Source of the DNA: Deltaproteobacteria bacterium
GTDB taxonomy: Bacteria > Myxococcota_A > Polyangia > Haliangiales > Haliangiaceae
Direction of reading: 5' to 3'
Assembly: GCA_021413675.1 (NCBI GenBank)
Contig: JAIOQA010000153.1
Span: forward strand, 1-43,974
DNA length: 43,974 nucleotides
Shown here: positions 26,359 to 34,145 of the stretch, one piece after another
Position numbering within the stretch: position 1 is the first letter of the stretch
Layout of the letters: each line of letters opens with the position of its first letter
Program-made: the position numbers and the translations under genes
The notes under the pieces: model-generated
The model's database searches: none
What the model was told of the DNA's origin: nothing
What the model saw: only the letters and a program-made list of their open reading frames with translations

Positions 26359-27669
26359 ATGATGAGGAAGACCTGGCTCGCTCTGCCTGCAGCGCTCCTG
26401 GCCGTCGGTTGCTCGGCGTCCGCGACGGACAACGAGATCAACCCGTTCACCCAGAACATGGAGAACGATGGCAAGGAGGACTCGGCCTACCTGAACCCGG
26501 ATGGGTTCGAGGTCGAGGTCGACCTCGAGGGCGACGTCACCGGTCCCGCGTACCGCCTCGCCGATGGCCCGGCCACGATCGGCCAGTACGCGACGACGTT
26601 CTTCCGCAAGAACGAGACGATGTACATCGAGTCGCTCGCCGAGGACGCGAGCGCTGACGACAAGGCCGAGTGGCAGGTCAACGGGACCTGGTACACCGCC
26701 GACAAGATCCCGTCGGGCGCGACCCTCAAGCACTGGCGCCTGCGCGGCCTCAACGCGGTGCTGCTGTTCACCGCGCGCAAGGACGCCAAGGTCGGCACCG
26801 AGTTCACCGCGACGGTGCCGCAGAAGCCGTTCAGCGTGCTCGCCGACGCGGGCAAGACCTGCGCGGACAACGACGACCACATCGGCCTCGACGAGTCGGT
26901 GTACTGGTACCGCTGGCAGCCGGACTCGAGCTGCAAGATCCCGCTGCAGGACCTCAAGGTCACGGTCTCCAAGACCTTCACCGCGTCCACCAAGGCGGTC
27001 TATCCCGAGTACGACCAGCTGGTCGCCGACAAGAAGCTGACCGCGGTGATCATGTTCGGCCAGATCGACGACGGCGCGATCACCGACGACGACCTCGGCA
27101 TGCAGAGCTACTCGAAGTACGCGAAGTGGCTCACCGAGGCCAAGTACAAGGACGTCCCGACCACGCTCGGCAAGCGCTTCGAGAAGGTCGTCGCCGGCGT
27201 CACCGTGCAGATCGATCTCTACTCGCCGCACGAGTTCTCGGGCCTCGACGACTACGCGCACTTCGCGAACTTCCAGAAGGCGCTGTCGGAGCACGAGATC
27301 GTCGCGTGGGACGGCCACTCGATGCTGGGCGCCAGCGACTTCTGGGAGCGCCCGTCGTACCCGAGCACCTACCAGATCTTCCTCTACGGCGGCTGCCTCG
27401 GCTTCGAGTACTACGTGCGCCCGATCCTCCACGGCAAGGGCGACAGCTGGGCCAAGCTCGACCTGATGTCGTCGGTGGTCGAGGTCAGCGCGACCGCGAA
27501 CGAGTTCGCCGCGCCGGCCATCGCGAAGATCGTGTGGGCCCTCGAGCACGGCAACCGCGCGTCGTGGCGCGACATCCTCCTGCAGGTCCGCAAGAACGTC
27601 GGCGACTCGACCTTCGGCGTCTCGGGCGTGCGCGACAACTGCTTCGCGCCCGGTGGCAAGCGCTGCTGA
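26359..27669 (+). CDS. Lipoprotein with caspase/CHAT-like His-Cys dyad
   Basis: A 436-residue lipoprotein (AVGC18 lipobox). An Asn/Asp-rich linker leads to a central beta-rich region (about 45-200). The C-terminal third has the pattern of clan CD proteases. A hydrophobic strand ends in H320 (IVAWDGHSMLG) and a second strand ends in C346 (IFLYGGCLGF), like the His and Cys of caspases, gingipains and CHAT. A DWDxG-like dibasic specificity loop is not obvious. AGGTGG is a usable ribosome binding site for ATG 26359 or 26362. A terminator follows. Seen: lipobox and H/C spacing. Inferred: protease fold. It could be a non-catalytic relative or an unrelated alpha/beta protein. Confidence 0.85.
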   Translation: MMRKTWLALPAALLAVGCSASATDNEINPFTQNMENDGKEDSAYLNPDGFEVEVDLEGDVTGPAYRLADGPATIGQYATTFFRKNETMYIESLAEDASADDKAEWQVNGTWYTADKIPSGATLKHWRLRGLNAVLLFTARKDAKVGTEFTATVPQKPFSVLADAGKTCADNDDHIGLDESVYWYRWQPDSSCKIPLQDLKVTVSKTFTASTKAVYPEYDQLVADKKLTAVIMFGQIDDGAITDDDLGMQSYSKYAKWLTEAKYKDVPTTLGKRFEKVVAGVTVQIDLYSPHEFSGLDDYAHFANFQKALSEHEIVAWDGHSMLGASDFWERPSYPSTYQIFLYGGCLGFEYYVRPILHGKGDSWAKLDLMSSVVEVSATANEFAAPAIAKIVWALEHGNRASWRDILLQVRKNVGDSTFGVSGVRDNCFAPGGKRC

Positions 27670-27693
27670 GCGGGTAGCGCGCGGTTACGTGTC

Positions 27694-27715
27694 GGGGCCC
27701 GGGCGACCGGGCCTC
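27694..27715 (+). terminator. Terminator with GNRA-type tetraloop
   Basis: A stem of seven G/C pairs (ggcccgg / ccgggcc) capped by gcga and extended by two further pairs, 24 bp after the stop of the caspase-like lipoprotein gene. A short T-containing tail (cttcgcgttt) follows. Confidence 0.7.
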
Positions 27716-27775
27716 TTCGCGTTTCGGCGCGCCGGGGTCCGTGTGCACCGCGGACCTGCGATACGATCGACGGCG

Positions 27776-28156
27776 ATGAGGAACCTCCGCTCGGGGATCG
27801 CGATCAGCTTGTTCATGATGCTCGCCGCGTGTGGCCACAAGGCCGCGCCCGCGACCACCGCACCGACGGGCGGTACCACCGAGGCGGCGCCCGCCGCGGT
27901 CACGCTCGTCAGCCTCACCAACGGCGACCGCGCCTGCTACGTGGCGTTCAAGGGCGCCGACGGCGAGGAGAAGAGCCAGGAGGGCTCGTTCGAGCTGTGC
28001 GAGGGCGGCCAGGCCGATGCCTCGGCGCTGATCGGCAAGCAGGTCGTGTTCACGACCAAGGTCGAGAACGTCCTCGCCGCCTCGTGCGAGGGCAACATGG
28101 ACTGCGGCAAGTCCGACTCCGTCGACGTGATCCAGACGATCACGGCCGCGCCGTAG
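27776..28156 (+). CDS. Small predicted lipoprotein
   Basis: A 126-residue lipoprotein (MLAAC lipobox). The mature domain has four Cys residues (CYVAF, ELCEGG, SCEGNMDC) and a compact beta pattern (VTLVSLTNGDRA, GKQVVFTTKVENV, DSVDVIQTI), possibly OB-fold-like. No family is recognised. TACGAT lies eight bases before ATG 27776 and no ribosome binding site is present, so leaderless expression is likely. Confidence 0.82.
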   Translation: MRNLRSGIAISLFMMLAACGHKAAPATTAPTGGTTEAAPAAVTLVSLTNGDRACYVAFKGADGEEKSQEGSFELCEGGQADASALIGKQVVFTTKVENVLAASCEGNMDCGKSDSVDVIQTITAAP

Positions 28157-28166
28157 AGGAATCGCG

Positions 28167-28195
28167 TTGACATAGTGTCAGATTGACACCATACG
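28167..28195 (+). promoter_or_regulatory. Promoter of the DUF4291 gene
   Basis: A consensus -35 TTGACA at 28167-28172 is followed after 17 bp by CATACG, or after 19 bp by TACGTG, as the -10. The 15-bp palindrome fills the spacer, which is the arrangement of MerR-type regulated promoters. Confidence 0.5.
28175..28189. promoter_or_regulatory. Palindromic operator, GTGTCA-GAT-TGACAC
   Basis: A perfect inverted repeat between the -35 and -10 elements of the DUF4291 gene. Its arms match those of the palindrome at 7052-7066 except for the innermost base. Confidence 0.65.
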
Positions 28196-28205
28196 TGAAC
28201 GGGTC

Positions 28206-28847
28206 ATGTTGCCGTTCACGACCGCGCCGTACCGCGAGCACGCCGCCACCTGGCCGGCGGCCGGGCGCCACATCCTCGCGCACCACGACGCCGACACGAT
28301 CGTCGTCTACCAGGCGTACCGCCCGGCGATCGCCGAGCACGCGGTGCGCCACCAGCGCTTCGGCGGCGAGTTCAGCCTCGGCCGCATGAGCTGGATCAAG
28401 CCCAGCTTCCTCTGGATGATGTATCGCGCCGGCTGGGCCACCAAGCCCGGGCAGGAGCACGTGCTGGCGATCCGCCTCACGCGCGCCGGGTTCGACGCGA
28501 TCCTCGCGCGCGCCGTCCACGCCAGCTACGAGCGCGACGTGTACGGCGACCGGACGGCCTGGCAGGCCGCGCTCGTCGCCTCCGACGTGCGGCTGCAGTG
28601 GGATCCCGACCACGATCCGTCCGGGGCGCCCCAGGTGCGCCGCGCGATCCAGCTCGGCCTCTCCGGCGCGACGCTGCGCGAGTACGTCGAGGACTGGTGC
28701 GTGTCGATCACCGACATCACGCCGTTCGTCGCGGCGCAGCGCGCCCACGTGAACGATCGCGACGCGCTGATCGTGCCGGTCGAGTCGGTGGTGCCGGTTC
28801 GTGATCCGGAGGTCGCGGGGCGGCTGCGGCTGTCGGCGATCGCGTGA
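28206..28847 (+). CDS. DUF4291 family protein
   Basis: A 213-residue protein of the DUF4291 family. The segments TIVVYQAYRPAIAEHAVRHQ, RMSWIKPSFLWMMYRAGWATK and VRLQWDPDHDPSGAP are typical of that family. No reaction is established. The promoter carries a strong -35 and an operator-like palindrome, so expression is probably controlled by a dedicated regulator that is not nearby. ATG at 28206 is supported by the leader, with no clear ribosome binding site. Confidence 0.93.
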   Translation: MLPFTTAPYREHAATWPAAGRHILAHHDADTIVVYQAYRPAIAEHAVRHQRFGGEFSLGRMSWIKPSFLWMMYRAGWATKPGQEHVLAIRLTRAGFDAILARAVHASYERDVYGDRTAWQAALVASDVRLQWDPDHDPSGAPQVRRAIQLGLSGATLREYVEDWCVSITDITPFVAAQRAHVNDRDALIVPVESVVPVRDPEVAGRLRLSAIA

Positions 28848-28920
28848 GCGCCGCGCGATCGTCGGCTCCGGCCGACGGCGCGGCGGTCACATGTGCGGGC
28901 GGCGCCACGCTACCTCCGCG

Positions 28921-29817
28921 ATGCGCACCTCCTGGCTGATCGTCCTCGGTGTCTTGACGGCGTGTGGCTCGATCGAGTCGGTGGTCCCGGGGGCGCCGGA
29001 TGGCCGCACCCCGGATAGCCGCGCGCCGGACGCCGCTGCACCGCCCGTCGAGTGCAACCTGCCCGCGGATTGCGGGAGCTACATCTGCACCGACCACGTC
29101 TGCGTGAACACGCTGCTGGTGCCGTGCGACGACGATCCACCGGCCGACGCGACGTCGCAACCGGGGATGGTCGAGATCACGTACTCGCCGGGCACCGGCT
29201 GGAGTCACCCGGACCGGTGCGCCTACACCTGCAACGCCGGGTTCTGTCCGGACGGGCTCGCGTGCACCGTCGACCGACCCGACATCCAGTACGACCCCAG
29301 CAACGCCGGGTCGCGCTGGTTCGGCGGCGATGATCGCCCCGAGCAGATGATCCGGAGCGTCGGGCAGGGCCAGAGCTTCACCGTCCCGGAGGCGACCTCG
29401 ATCGCCGGGTTCGCGTTCTACTTCGAGGGACCGTTTCACTCGGAGGCCACCGGCGCGGCGGCATACCCGACGATCCGCTACGAGCTCCGCGACGCCACCG
29501 GCGGCATGGTCTGGTGGAGCGAGTTCGTGGTGCCGTCGAGCTACACGGGCGGCTGGCTGGTCGCGCCGCTCACCGCCAGCCTCGCCGCGGACACGACGTA
29601 CATCGTCACGGCCTACCTGCCCTGGGCGTTCACCGGGGACCGCGTCACCGCCGCCATTCGCGCCGACTACCACGACCAGTACCCCGGCGGACACGCGTAC
29701 AGCATCGAGACCACCGACGCATCGGTGGACCTGCAGCAGTGGGCCAACTGGGGCCGGGACCTGGGCACCGACTACGCCTGGCGGCTCGTCGTGGCGGATC
29801 TCTGCCCGGTGCAGTGA
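28921..29817 (+). CDS. Predicted lipoprotein, Cys-rich
   Basis: A 298-residue lipoprotein (VLTAC lipobox). The linker carries Asp/Arg/Pro repeats, followed by a Cys-rich block (ECNLPADCGSYICTDHVC, then CAYTCNAGFCPDGLAC) and a beta-sandwich-like domain (VGQGQSFTVPEATSIAGFAFYF, VTAYLPWAF) in the last 180 residues, resembling surface-exposed adhesin or sugar-binding modules. No family is assigned. TACCTC is just four bases before the ATG, suggesting a leaderless message. Confidence 0.84.
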   Translation: MRTSWLIVLGVLTACGSIESVVPGAPDGRTPDSRAPDAAAPPVECNLPADCGSYICTDHVCVNTLLVPCDDDPPADATSQPGMVEITYSPGTGWSHPDRCAYTCNAGFCPDGLACTVDRPDIQYDPSNAGSRWFGGDDRPEQMIRSVGQGQSFTVPEATSIAGFAFYFEGPFHSEATGAAAYPTIRYELRDATGGMVWWSEFVVPSSYTGGWLVAPLTASLAADTTYIVTAYLPWAFTGDRVTAAIRADYHDQYPGGHAYSIETTDASVDLQQWANWGRDLGTDYAWRLVVADLCPVQ

Positions 29818-29860
29818 TCGGGCCTGCGCCACGGGCGCGATCGCGGTACCGTCGTGATGG

Positions 29861-30715
29861 ATGCGATCGTCCCGGCTGCTCACGCTCGCGATGCTCGCCA
29901 CCGTCGCGCTCGCGCCGGTGGCCGCCGCGAAGCCCGCGCCGCTGTGGAAGCAGCTGCCCGCGCCGGTCGCGGTGCCGGATGGCGTGACCCGCGGCGAGGT
30001 CGTCGTCGATGGCGCGGCGATCCGCTACGCCGCGTGGGGCAGCGGCGACCCGATCGTGCTGCTCCACGGGGGCATGGGCAACGGCGAGCACTGGAGCGGC
30101 GAGATCGGGGCGCTGGCCGCGCACCACCGCGTGATCGCGATCGACGCCCGCGGCCACGGCCGCAGCGATCGCGGCACCGGCGCGCTGTCGTATCACCACA
30201 TGGCCGAGGACGTGGTCGCGGTGCTCGACGGGCTCGAGCTCGAGCGGGTCGTGATCGTCGGCTGGAGCGACGGCGGCATCATCGGCCTCGACCTGGCGAT
30301 CCACCACGGCGATCGGCTGCGCGGGCTGTTCGCGTTCGGCGCCAACTACGATCTGTCGGGCATGAAGTCGTCGAGCGCGACCACGATCGGCGGCTACTTC
30401 GCGCGGTGCAAGGACGACTTCCTGCGGCTGTCGCCGGCGCCGAAGCAGCTCGCCACCTTCCGTGACGAGCTGCGCGCGATGTGGAAGCGCGAGCCGACCT
30501 TCACCAGGGCCGAGCTCCAGGCGATCGCGGTCCCGACGGCGATCGCCGATGGCGAGCACGACGAGATCATCAAGCGCGCCCACGCCGAGCAGATGGCGAA
30601 GCTCATCCCGGGCGCGGCGCTGGTGATCTTGCCGGGGCTCAGCCACTTCGCGCCGTGGCAGGATCCTGACGCCTTCGCGCGCGCGGTGCTGGCGTTCGTC
30701 GACGGGCTGCCGTAG
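29861..30715 (+). CDS. Alpha/beta hydrolase, exported
   Basis: A 284-residue hydrolase with an N-terminal signal peptide (LLTLAMLATVALAPVAAA). The triad is S136 in GWSDGG, D230 in AIADGEHDE and H262 in GLSHFAPWQ; the oxyanion HGG motif is in LLHGGMGN. The fold looks complete. The substrate is not predictable from sequence; relatives include esterases and epoxide or lactone hydrolases. TACCGT lies eight bases upstream of the ATG. The 159-bp gap after it (30716-30874) holds no further gene; it must carry the promoter of the next gene. Confidence 0.93.
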   Translation: MRSSRLLTLAMLATVALAPVAAAKPAPLWKQLPAPVAVPDGVTRGEVVVDGAAIRYAAWGSGDPIVLLHGGMGNGEHWSGEIGALAAHHRVIAIDARGHGRSDRGTGALSYHHMAEDVVAVLDGLELERVVIVGWSDGGIIGLDLAIHHGDRLRGLFAFGANYDLSGMKSSSATTIGGYFARCKDDFLRLSPAPKQLATFRDELRAMWKREPTFTRAELQAIAVPTAIADGEHDEIIKRAHAEQMAKLIPGAALVILPGLSHFAPWQDPDAFARAVLAFVDGLP

Positions 30716-30874
30716 CGCGACCCCGCGGCGAGCCATGCCGCCTCACGGTGGCGTGACGAACCGCGCAGGCGCGCGTGGCCTGGCTCACCCCTCACTGCCC
30801 GCGGCCGGGCCTGCCCATTGCCCGGTATCGCGGAAGGGCCTAGCGTGGAGACTGGACTGCTGGCTGGAGGGCTC

Positions 30875-31807
30875 ATGTTCAGGATCGCGCTCGGGGTCAC
30901 CATTCTCGCGTCGCTGGCTCGCGTTGCTGCCGCCGATGTCTGCGTCACGCTCGACGAGGCGCGCGACACGCTGGCGCCGGAGGATCGCAAGGCCGCGATG
31001 ATCAGCTTCGGCCAGGCGCTGTCCAAGAACGGCGTCGCGGTCACCAACGCCAACTGCACCGAGACCTACACGGTCTACAACGTGAAGCTCGGCGACACGA
31101 TCACGGTCTACGTGAACGGGCCGACCGGCAACCGCGAGGCGCGCGCGTCCAAGCTCGACGAGCTGCCGCTGGTCTACGAGCAGATCGCGCACTCGCTGGT
31201 CACCGGTCAGCCGCTGGTCACCGGCGGCGGCAACATCGATCGCACCAACGCGACCAACGATCAGATGGCGCCGCGCCGCGCCGCCTCGGACAACCTCAAG
31301 TTCGTGCGCCTGGGCTACGGCGCGGTCACCGGCTCGAAGACCACCACCGGCCCGGCGTTCGGCATCGGCTATCGCTACGAGCTCGACGCGCTGGCGATCG
31401 AGGTGTCGGCGTTCAACCTGATCGTCGCGAGCGACTCGTCGTCGAGCGGCAACGGCGCCGGCGTCACCGGCGACTGGATCCGCCTGTCGGCCTATCGCTA
31501 TCAGAACCCGATCGGCGACGACTCGGTCTACTTCGGCGGCGGCGTCGGCTGGGGCGCCAACGCGGTCTACGACAGCTCGACCCACTACGCGGGCTCCGGC
31601 ATCGAGGGCCACGCGATCGCCGGCTACGAGATGCTGCGGTCGAGCACGATCCGGATCTTCGGCGAGGCCGACCTGACGCTGCCGTTCTACAAGAGCAACG
31701 GCACCGACCCCAGCGGCAATAGCTCGAGCCGCTACATCCCGTCGATGTCGCTCCAGATCGGCATCGGCTGGGGCAAGTCGAACACGGTCGCGGTCGTCAA
31801 TCGCTGA
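30875..31807 (+). CDS. Outer-membrane beta-barrel candidate
   Basis: A 310-residue protein with a signal peptide cleaved after VAA (RVAAA-D). Residues about 40-130 form a mixed domain (VTLDEARDTL, VTVYVNGPTGN). From about 140, alternating hydrophobic and polar strands (LKFVRLGYGAVTG, AFGIGYRYEL, VYFGGGVGWG, MSLQIGIGWG) look like an eight-strand-type barrel. GGAGG at six bases from the ATG is a good ribosome binding site. Function is unknown; OmpA-like or porin-like roles are possible. Confidence 0.82.
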   Translation: MFRIALGVTILASLARVAAADVCVTLDEARDTLAPEDRKAAMISFGQALSKNGVAVTNANCTETYTVYNVKLGDTITVYVNGPTGNREARASKLDELPLVYEQIAHSLVTGQPLVTGGGNIDRTNATNDQMAPRRAASDNLKFVRLGYGAVTGSKTTTGPAFGIGYRYELDALAIEVSAFNLIVASDSSSSGNGAGVTGDWIRLSAYRYQNPIGDDSVYFGGGVGWGANAVYDSSTHYAGSGIEGHAIAGYEMLRSSTIRIFGEADLTLPFYKSNGTDPSGNSSSRYIPSMSLQIGIGWGKSNTVAVVNR

Positions 31808-31830
31808 CCCGCGCCGCGGTCCGGTCGGCC

Positions 31831-31850
31831 GCGACGACGTCCGTCGTCGC
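31831..31850 (+). terminator. Terminator hairpin after the beta-barrel gene
   Basis: Stem gcgacgac / gtcgtcgc with loop gtcc, extended by one pair, starting 24 bp after the stop. No T tract follows. Confidence 0.5.
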
Positions 31851-31927
31851 GCCGGGATGCGACCGCGCGCAAGTGCCTGTCGCCCTTCGGCGCGCGCGTG
31901 GTCCGCGCCGTGCAATCGCCGTCGCGG

Positions 31928-32554
31928 ATGAAGCTCGCGCTGGTATCCGTCCTTGCGCTGGCGGCGTGCGGCAAGAGCGCCGCCGCGCCTCCGACCGCAC
32001 CCGAGATCAAGACCAAGCCGACCACGCTGACCCTCGGCGGCGGCGGCTACTATCAGGTCAGCGGCGTGATGCCGGACTGGGCGCACGGCGACAACCGCAA
32101 CGGTCGCGGCGACGACCAGCTCTACGTCGAGCTGCACGGCGACATCGTCGCGTCGTTCCGGGTGCGGCCCTGGTCGCGCTACGCCTCCGATGGCGAGCCC
32201 AGGGCGGTGGTTGCGGGCGCGGCCGAGGGCTTCCAGCGCATCCGCGACCACGACGACGGGACCACGAGCGCCGCCGGCAAACAGGTGCCGCTCGAGGACG
32301 TGACGCCGATCGGCGACCACGCGTGGTCGTACGCGGTCCAGTGGTCGACGACCACCGACGAGGCGATCGCCGGGCGCGTGCACGTCGCGCAGCCCGACGC
32401 GCATGATCCATCGCAACCCATGATGGGCTTCACCTGCGAGATCGTCGTGCATCGACGCGACGCGGGGCTGAAGAGCGAAGTCGACTATCGCGCCACGTGG
32501 AAGCCGCTGGCGGAGCTCTGCGCGCATCTGACCATGGGGCGGGTGAAGGCGTGA
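31928..32554 (+). CDS. Predicted lipoprotein
   Basis: A 208-residue lipoprotein (LAAC lipobox) with mature strands such as LTLGGGGYYQVSG and VELHGDIVASFRV, followed by a Cys near the C-terminus (ELCAHL). No family is recognised. The stop overlaps the next start by one base (TGATG), so it is coupled to the 529-residue lipoprotein that follows. Confidence 0.83.
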   Translation: MKLALVSVLALAACGKSAAAPPTAPEIKTKPTTLTLGGGGYYQVSGVMPDWAHGDNRNGRGDDQLYVELHGDIVASFRVRPWSRYASDGEPRAVVAGAAEGFQRIRDHDDGTTSAAGKQVPLEDVTPIGDHAWSYAVQWSTTTDEAIAGRVHVAQPDAHDPSQPMMGFTCEIVVHRRDAGLKSEVDYRATWKPLAELCAHLTMGRVKA

Positions 32555-34143
32555 TGCGCCGAGCGGTGATGGCGCTCGCGCTGGCGGCGCTGCCGGCCTG
32601 CAAGGGTGGCGGTTCGTCGAGCGGCGGTAGCGCGAGCGGCGGTAGCGCGAGCGGCGGCAGCGCGAGCGGAGGTGCGAGTGATCGCGGCACTGCGAGTGGC
32701 AGCGGCAGCGCGACCGCGAACGACGCCGGGGCGGCCAGCGCCTCTGTCGACGCGGCGCCGCTGCCGGACGCGACCGCGACCTTCGTCGATCGCCCGGGGC
32801 CCATCAGCGTCGGCGTCGAGAGCAAGACCTGGCGCGGTGGGCTGAGCATCACCGGCACCACGCTCCGCATCGGCGTCGATGGCGCACCCGGCACCGTCGT
32901 CAGCTTCCCCGGTAGCAAGGTCGCCGTGGGCGGGACCGCCGAGCTCGATGCCCTCGATCTGCTCGCGCGCGTGCCGGTGCGCACGATCGCCGGCTCGCAG
33001 GTCGAGGCTCGCCTGCCGATCGATATCGCGAACGAAGCCGGCACCGCGAGCGGGCACGGCGACGAGCTCCGGCTCGACCTCGGATCGTTCCACGACGCGA
33101 TGCTGGCTGCGGCGATCACCCGGGGCATCGCGATGCCTGGCGACAAGGGCGCGAAGTACCCGCGCGATCTGCTCGCGCGCTGCATGCGGTCCACCGACGG
33201 CACGCTGATCTTCTCGGGGTACGTCGGCGCCGAGGAGGCCGAGGTCGGCAACGTCGACCTGGTGTCGGTCGAGGGGCAGCGGCCGCCGCGCAAGGGCTCG
33301 CCCTGCCACTACGTCGACGACCACGGCACGCGCGTCGACAAGGAGCGGCTGATCTTCGACACCGAGGTGAAGGTCCACGATCGGCGCACCGGGAAGGTCG
33401 TCGCCTCGACGGTGATCGCGGCGAAGGCCGCGCCGTGCCCGGCCGAGATCGACGCCGACCAGAACATCAGCGTCGGCGATGCGTCCGCGATCGTCGATCG
33501 GTTCCTGCAGGGCCTGGTGCGACCGCACCCCGGCGAGCAGGACAACGCGCTGCCCCCGCTCGCCCCGCTCGGTGGCGCTGCGGCGGTCGACCCGGAGGCG
33601 TGGCCGCCGGAGCGGCCGTCGAAGCTCGTCCCGATCGCGACCCGCGCCGGGATGCGCGAGGCGCAGAGCTTCATCCGGTTCGATGGATACGATCAGGTCT
33701 CGGGCGACGTGGGCGACAGCTCGGCGTACGTCACCGAGCTGGTGGCGCCGGCCGCGCCTGGCGCGTTCTTCGTCGACAAGGACTACGCGATGGTCGCGAT
33801 CACCCACGACGACAACGACCCGACGCGCGCGCAGAAGGTGATCGACGCGGTGCGCGCGACGCTGCACGGCGAGCCCGATCCGGCGGCGATCGTCGCCGCG
33901 CTGCGGAGCTTCGGCTATCCGCTGAAGGAGCGGGTCTCGCTCGACGCGATGCTGAACATCCCGACCGTCCAGCTCGGCGAGTTCGCGCCCGGCGGCGACC
34001 TGATGTTCGCGGTGATCTGGCTGACGCCGCCGCCCGACTGGCCGGGCTCGCACGCGAAGTTCGCGTGTCGCACGACCCGGACCCGCGCCCTGTGCGTGGC
34101 CATGGACGAGCACCCCGAGAAGCTGCTCGCGAAGCTGAAGTAG
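32554..34143 (+). CDS. Predicted lipoprotein with SGGSA repeats
   Basis: A 529-residue lipoprotein (LPAC lipobox). Residues 23-40 are SGGSA repeats, and an Asp/Ala-rich linker follows. The rest alternates strands and helices (LSITGTTLRIG, VIDAVRATLHG), with Cys pairs around residues 210 and 280. No family is recognised. It is translated in the same unit as the preceding gene. Its TAG lies two bases from the stop of the convergent beta-helix gene, with no terminator hairpin between. Confidence 0.83.
   Translation: MRRAVMALALAALPACKGGGSSSGGSASGGSASGGSASGGASDRGTASGSGSATANDAGAASASVDAAPLPDATATFVDRPGPISVGVESKTWRGGLSITGTTLRIGVDGAPGTVVSFPGSKVAVGGTAELDALDLLARVPVRTIAGSQVEARLPIDIANEAGTASGHGDELRLDLGSFHDAMLAAAITRGIAMPGDKGAKYPRDLLARCMRSTDGTLIFSGYVGAEEAEVGNVDLVSVEGQRPPRKGSPCHYVDDHGTRVDKERLIFDTEVKVHDRRTGKVVASTVIAAKAAPCPAEIDADQNISVGDASAIVDRFLQGLVRPHPGEQDNALPPLAPLGGAAAVDPEAWPPERPSKLVPIATRAGMREAQSFIRFDGYDQVSGDVGDSSAYVTELVAPAAPGAFFVDKDYAMVAITHDDNDPTRAQKVIDAVRATLHGEPDPAAIVAALRSFGYPLKERVSLDAMLNIPTVQLGEFAPGGDLMFAVIWLTPPPDWPGSHAKFACRTTRTRALCVAMDEHPEKLLAKLK
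32620..32664 (+). repeat. Three 15-bp tandem repeats coding SGGSA
   Basis: Units agcggcggtagcgcg (two copies) and agcggcggcagcgcg (one) lie head to tail in the lipoprotein linker. Copy number could vary by slippage. Confidence 0.8.
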
Positions 34144-34145
34144 CG

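Noticed and set aside
32620..32664. CRISPR-like or regulatory direct repeats
   Set aside because: The repeats are 15-bp units in frame with a lipoprotein linker and have no spacers between them.
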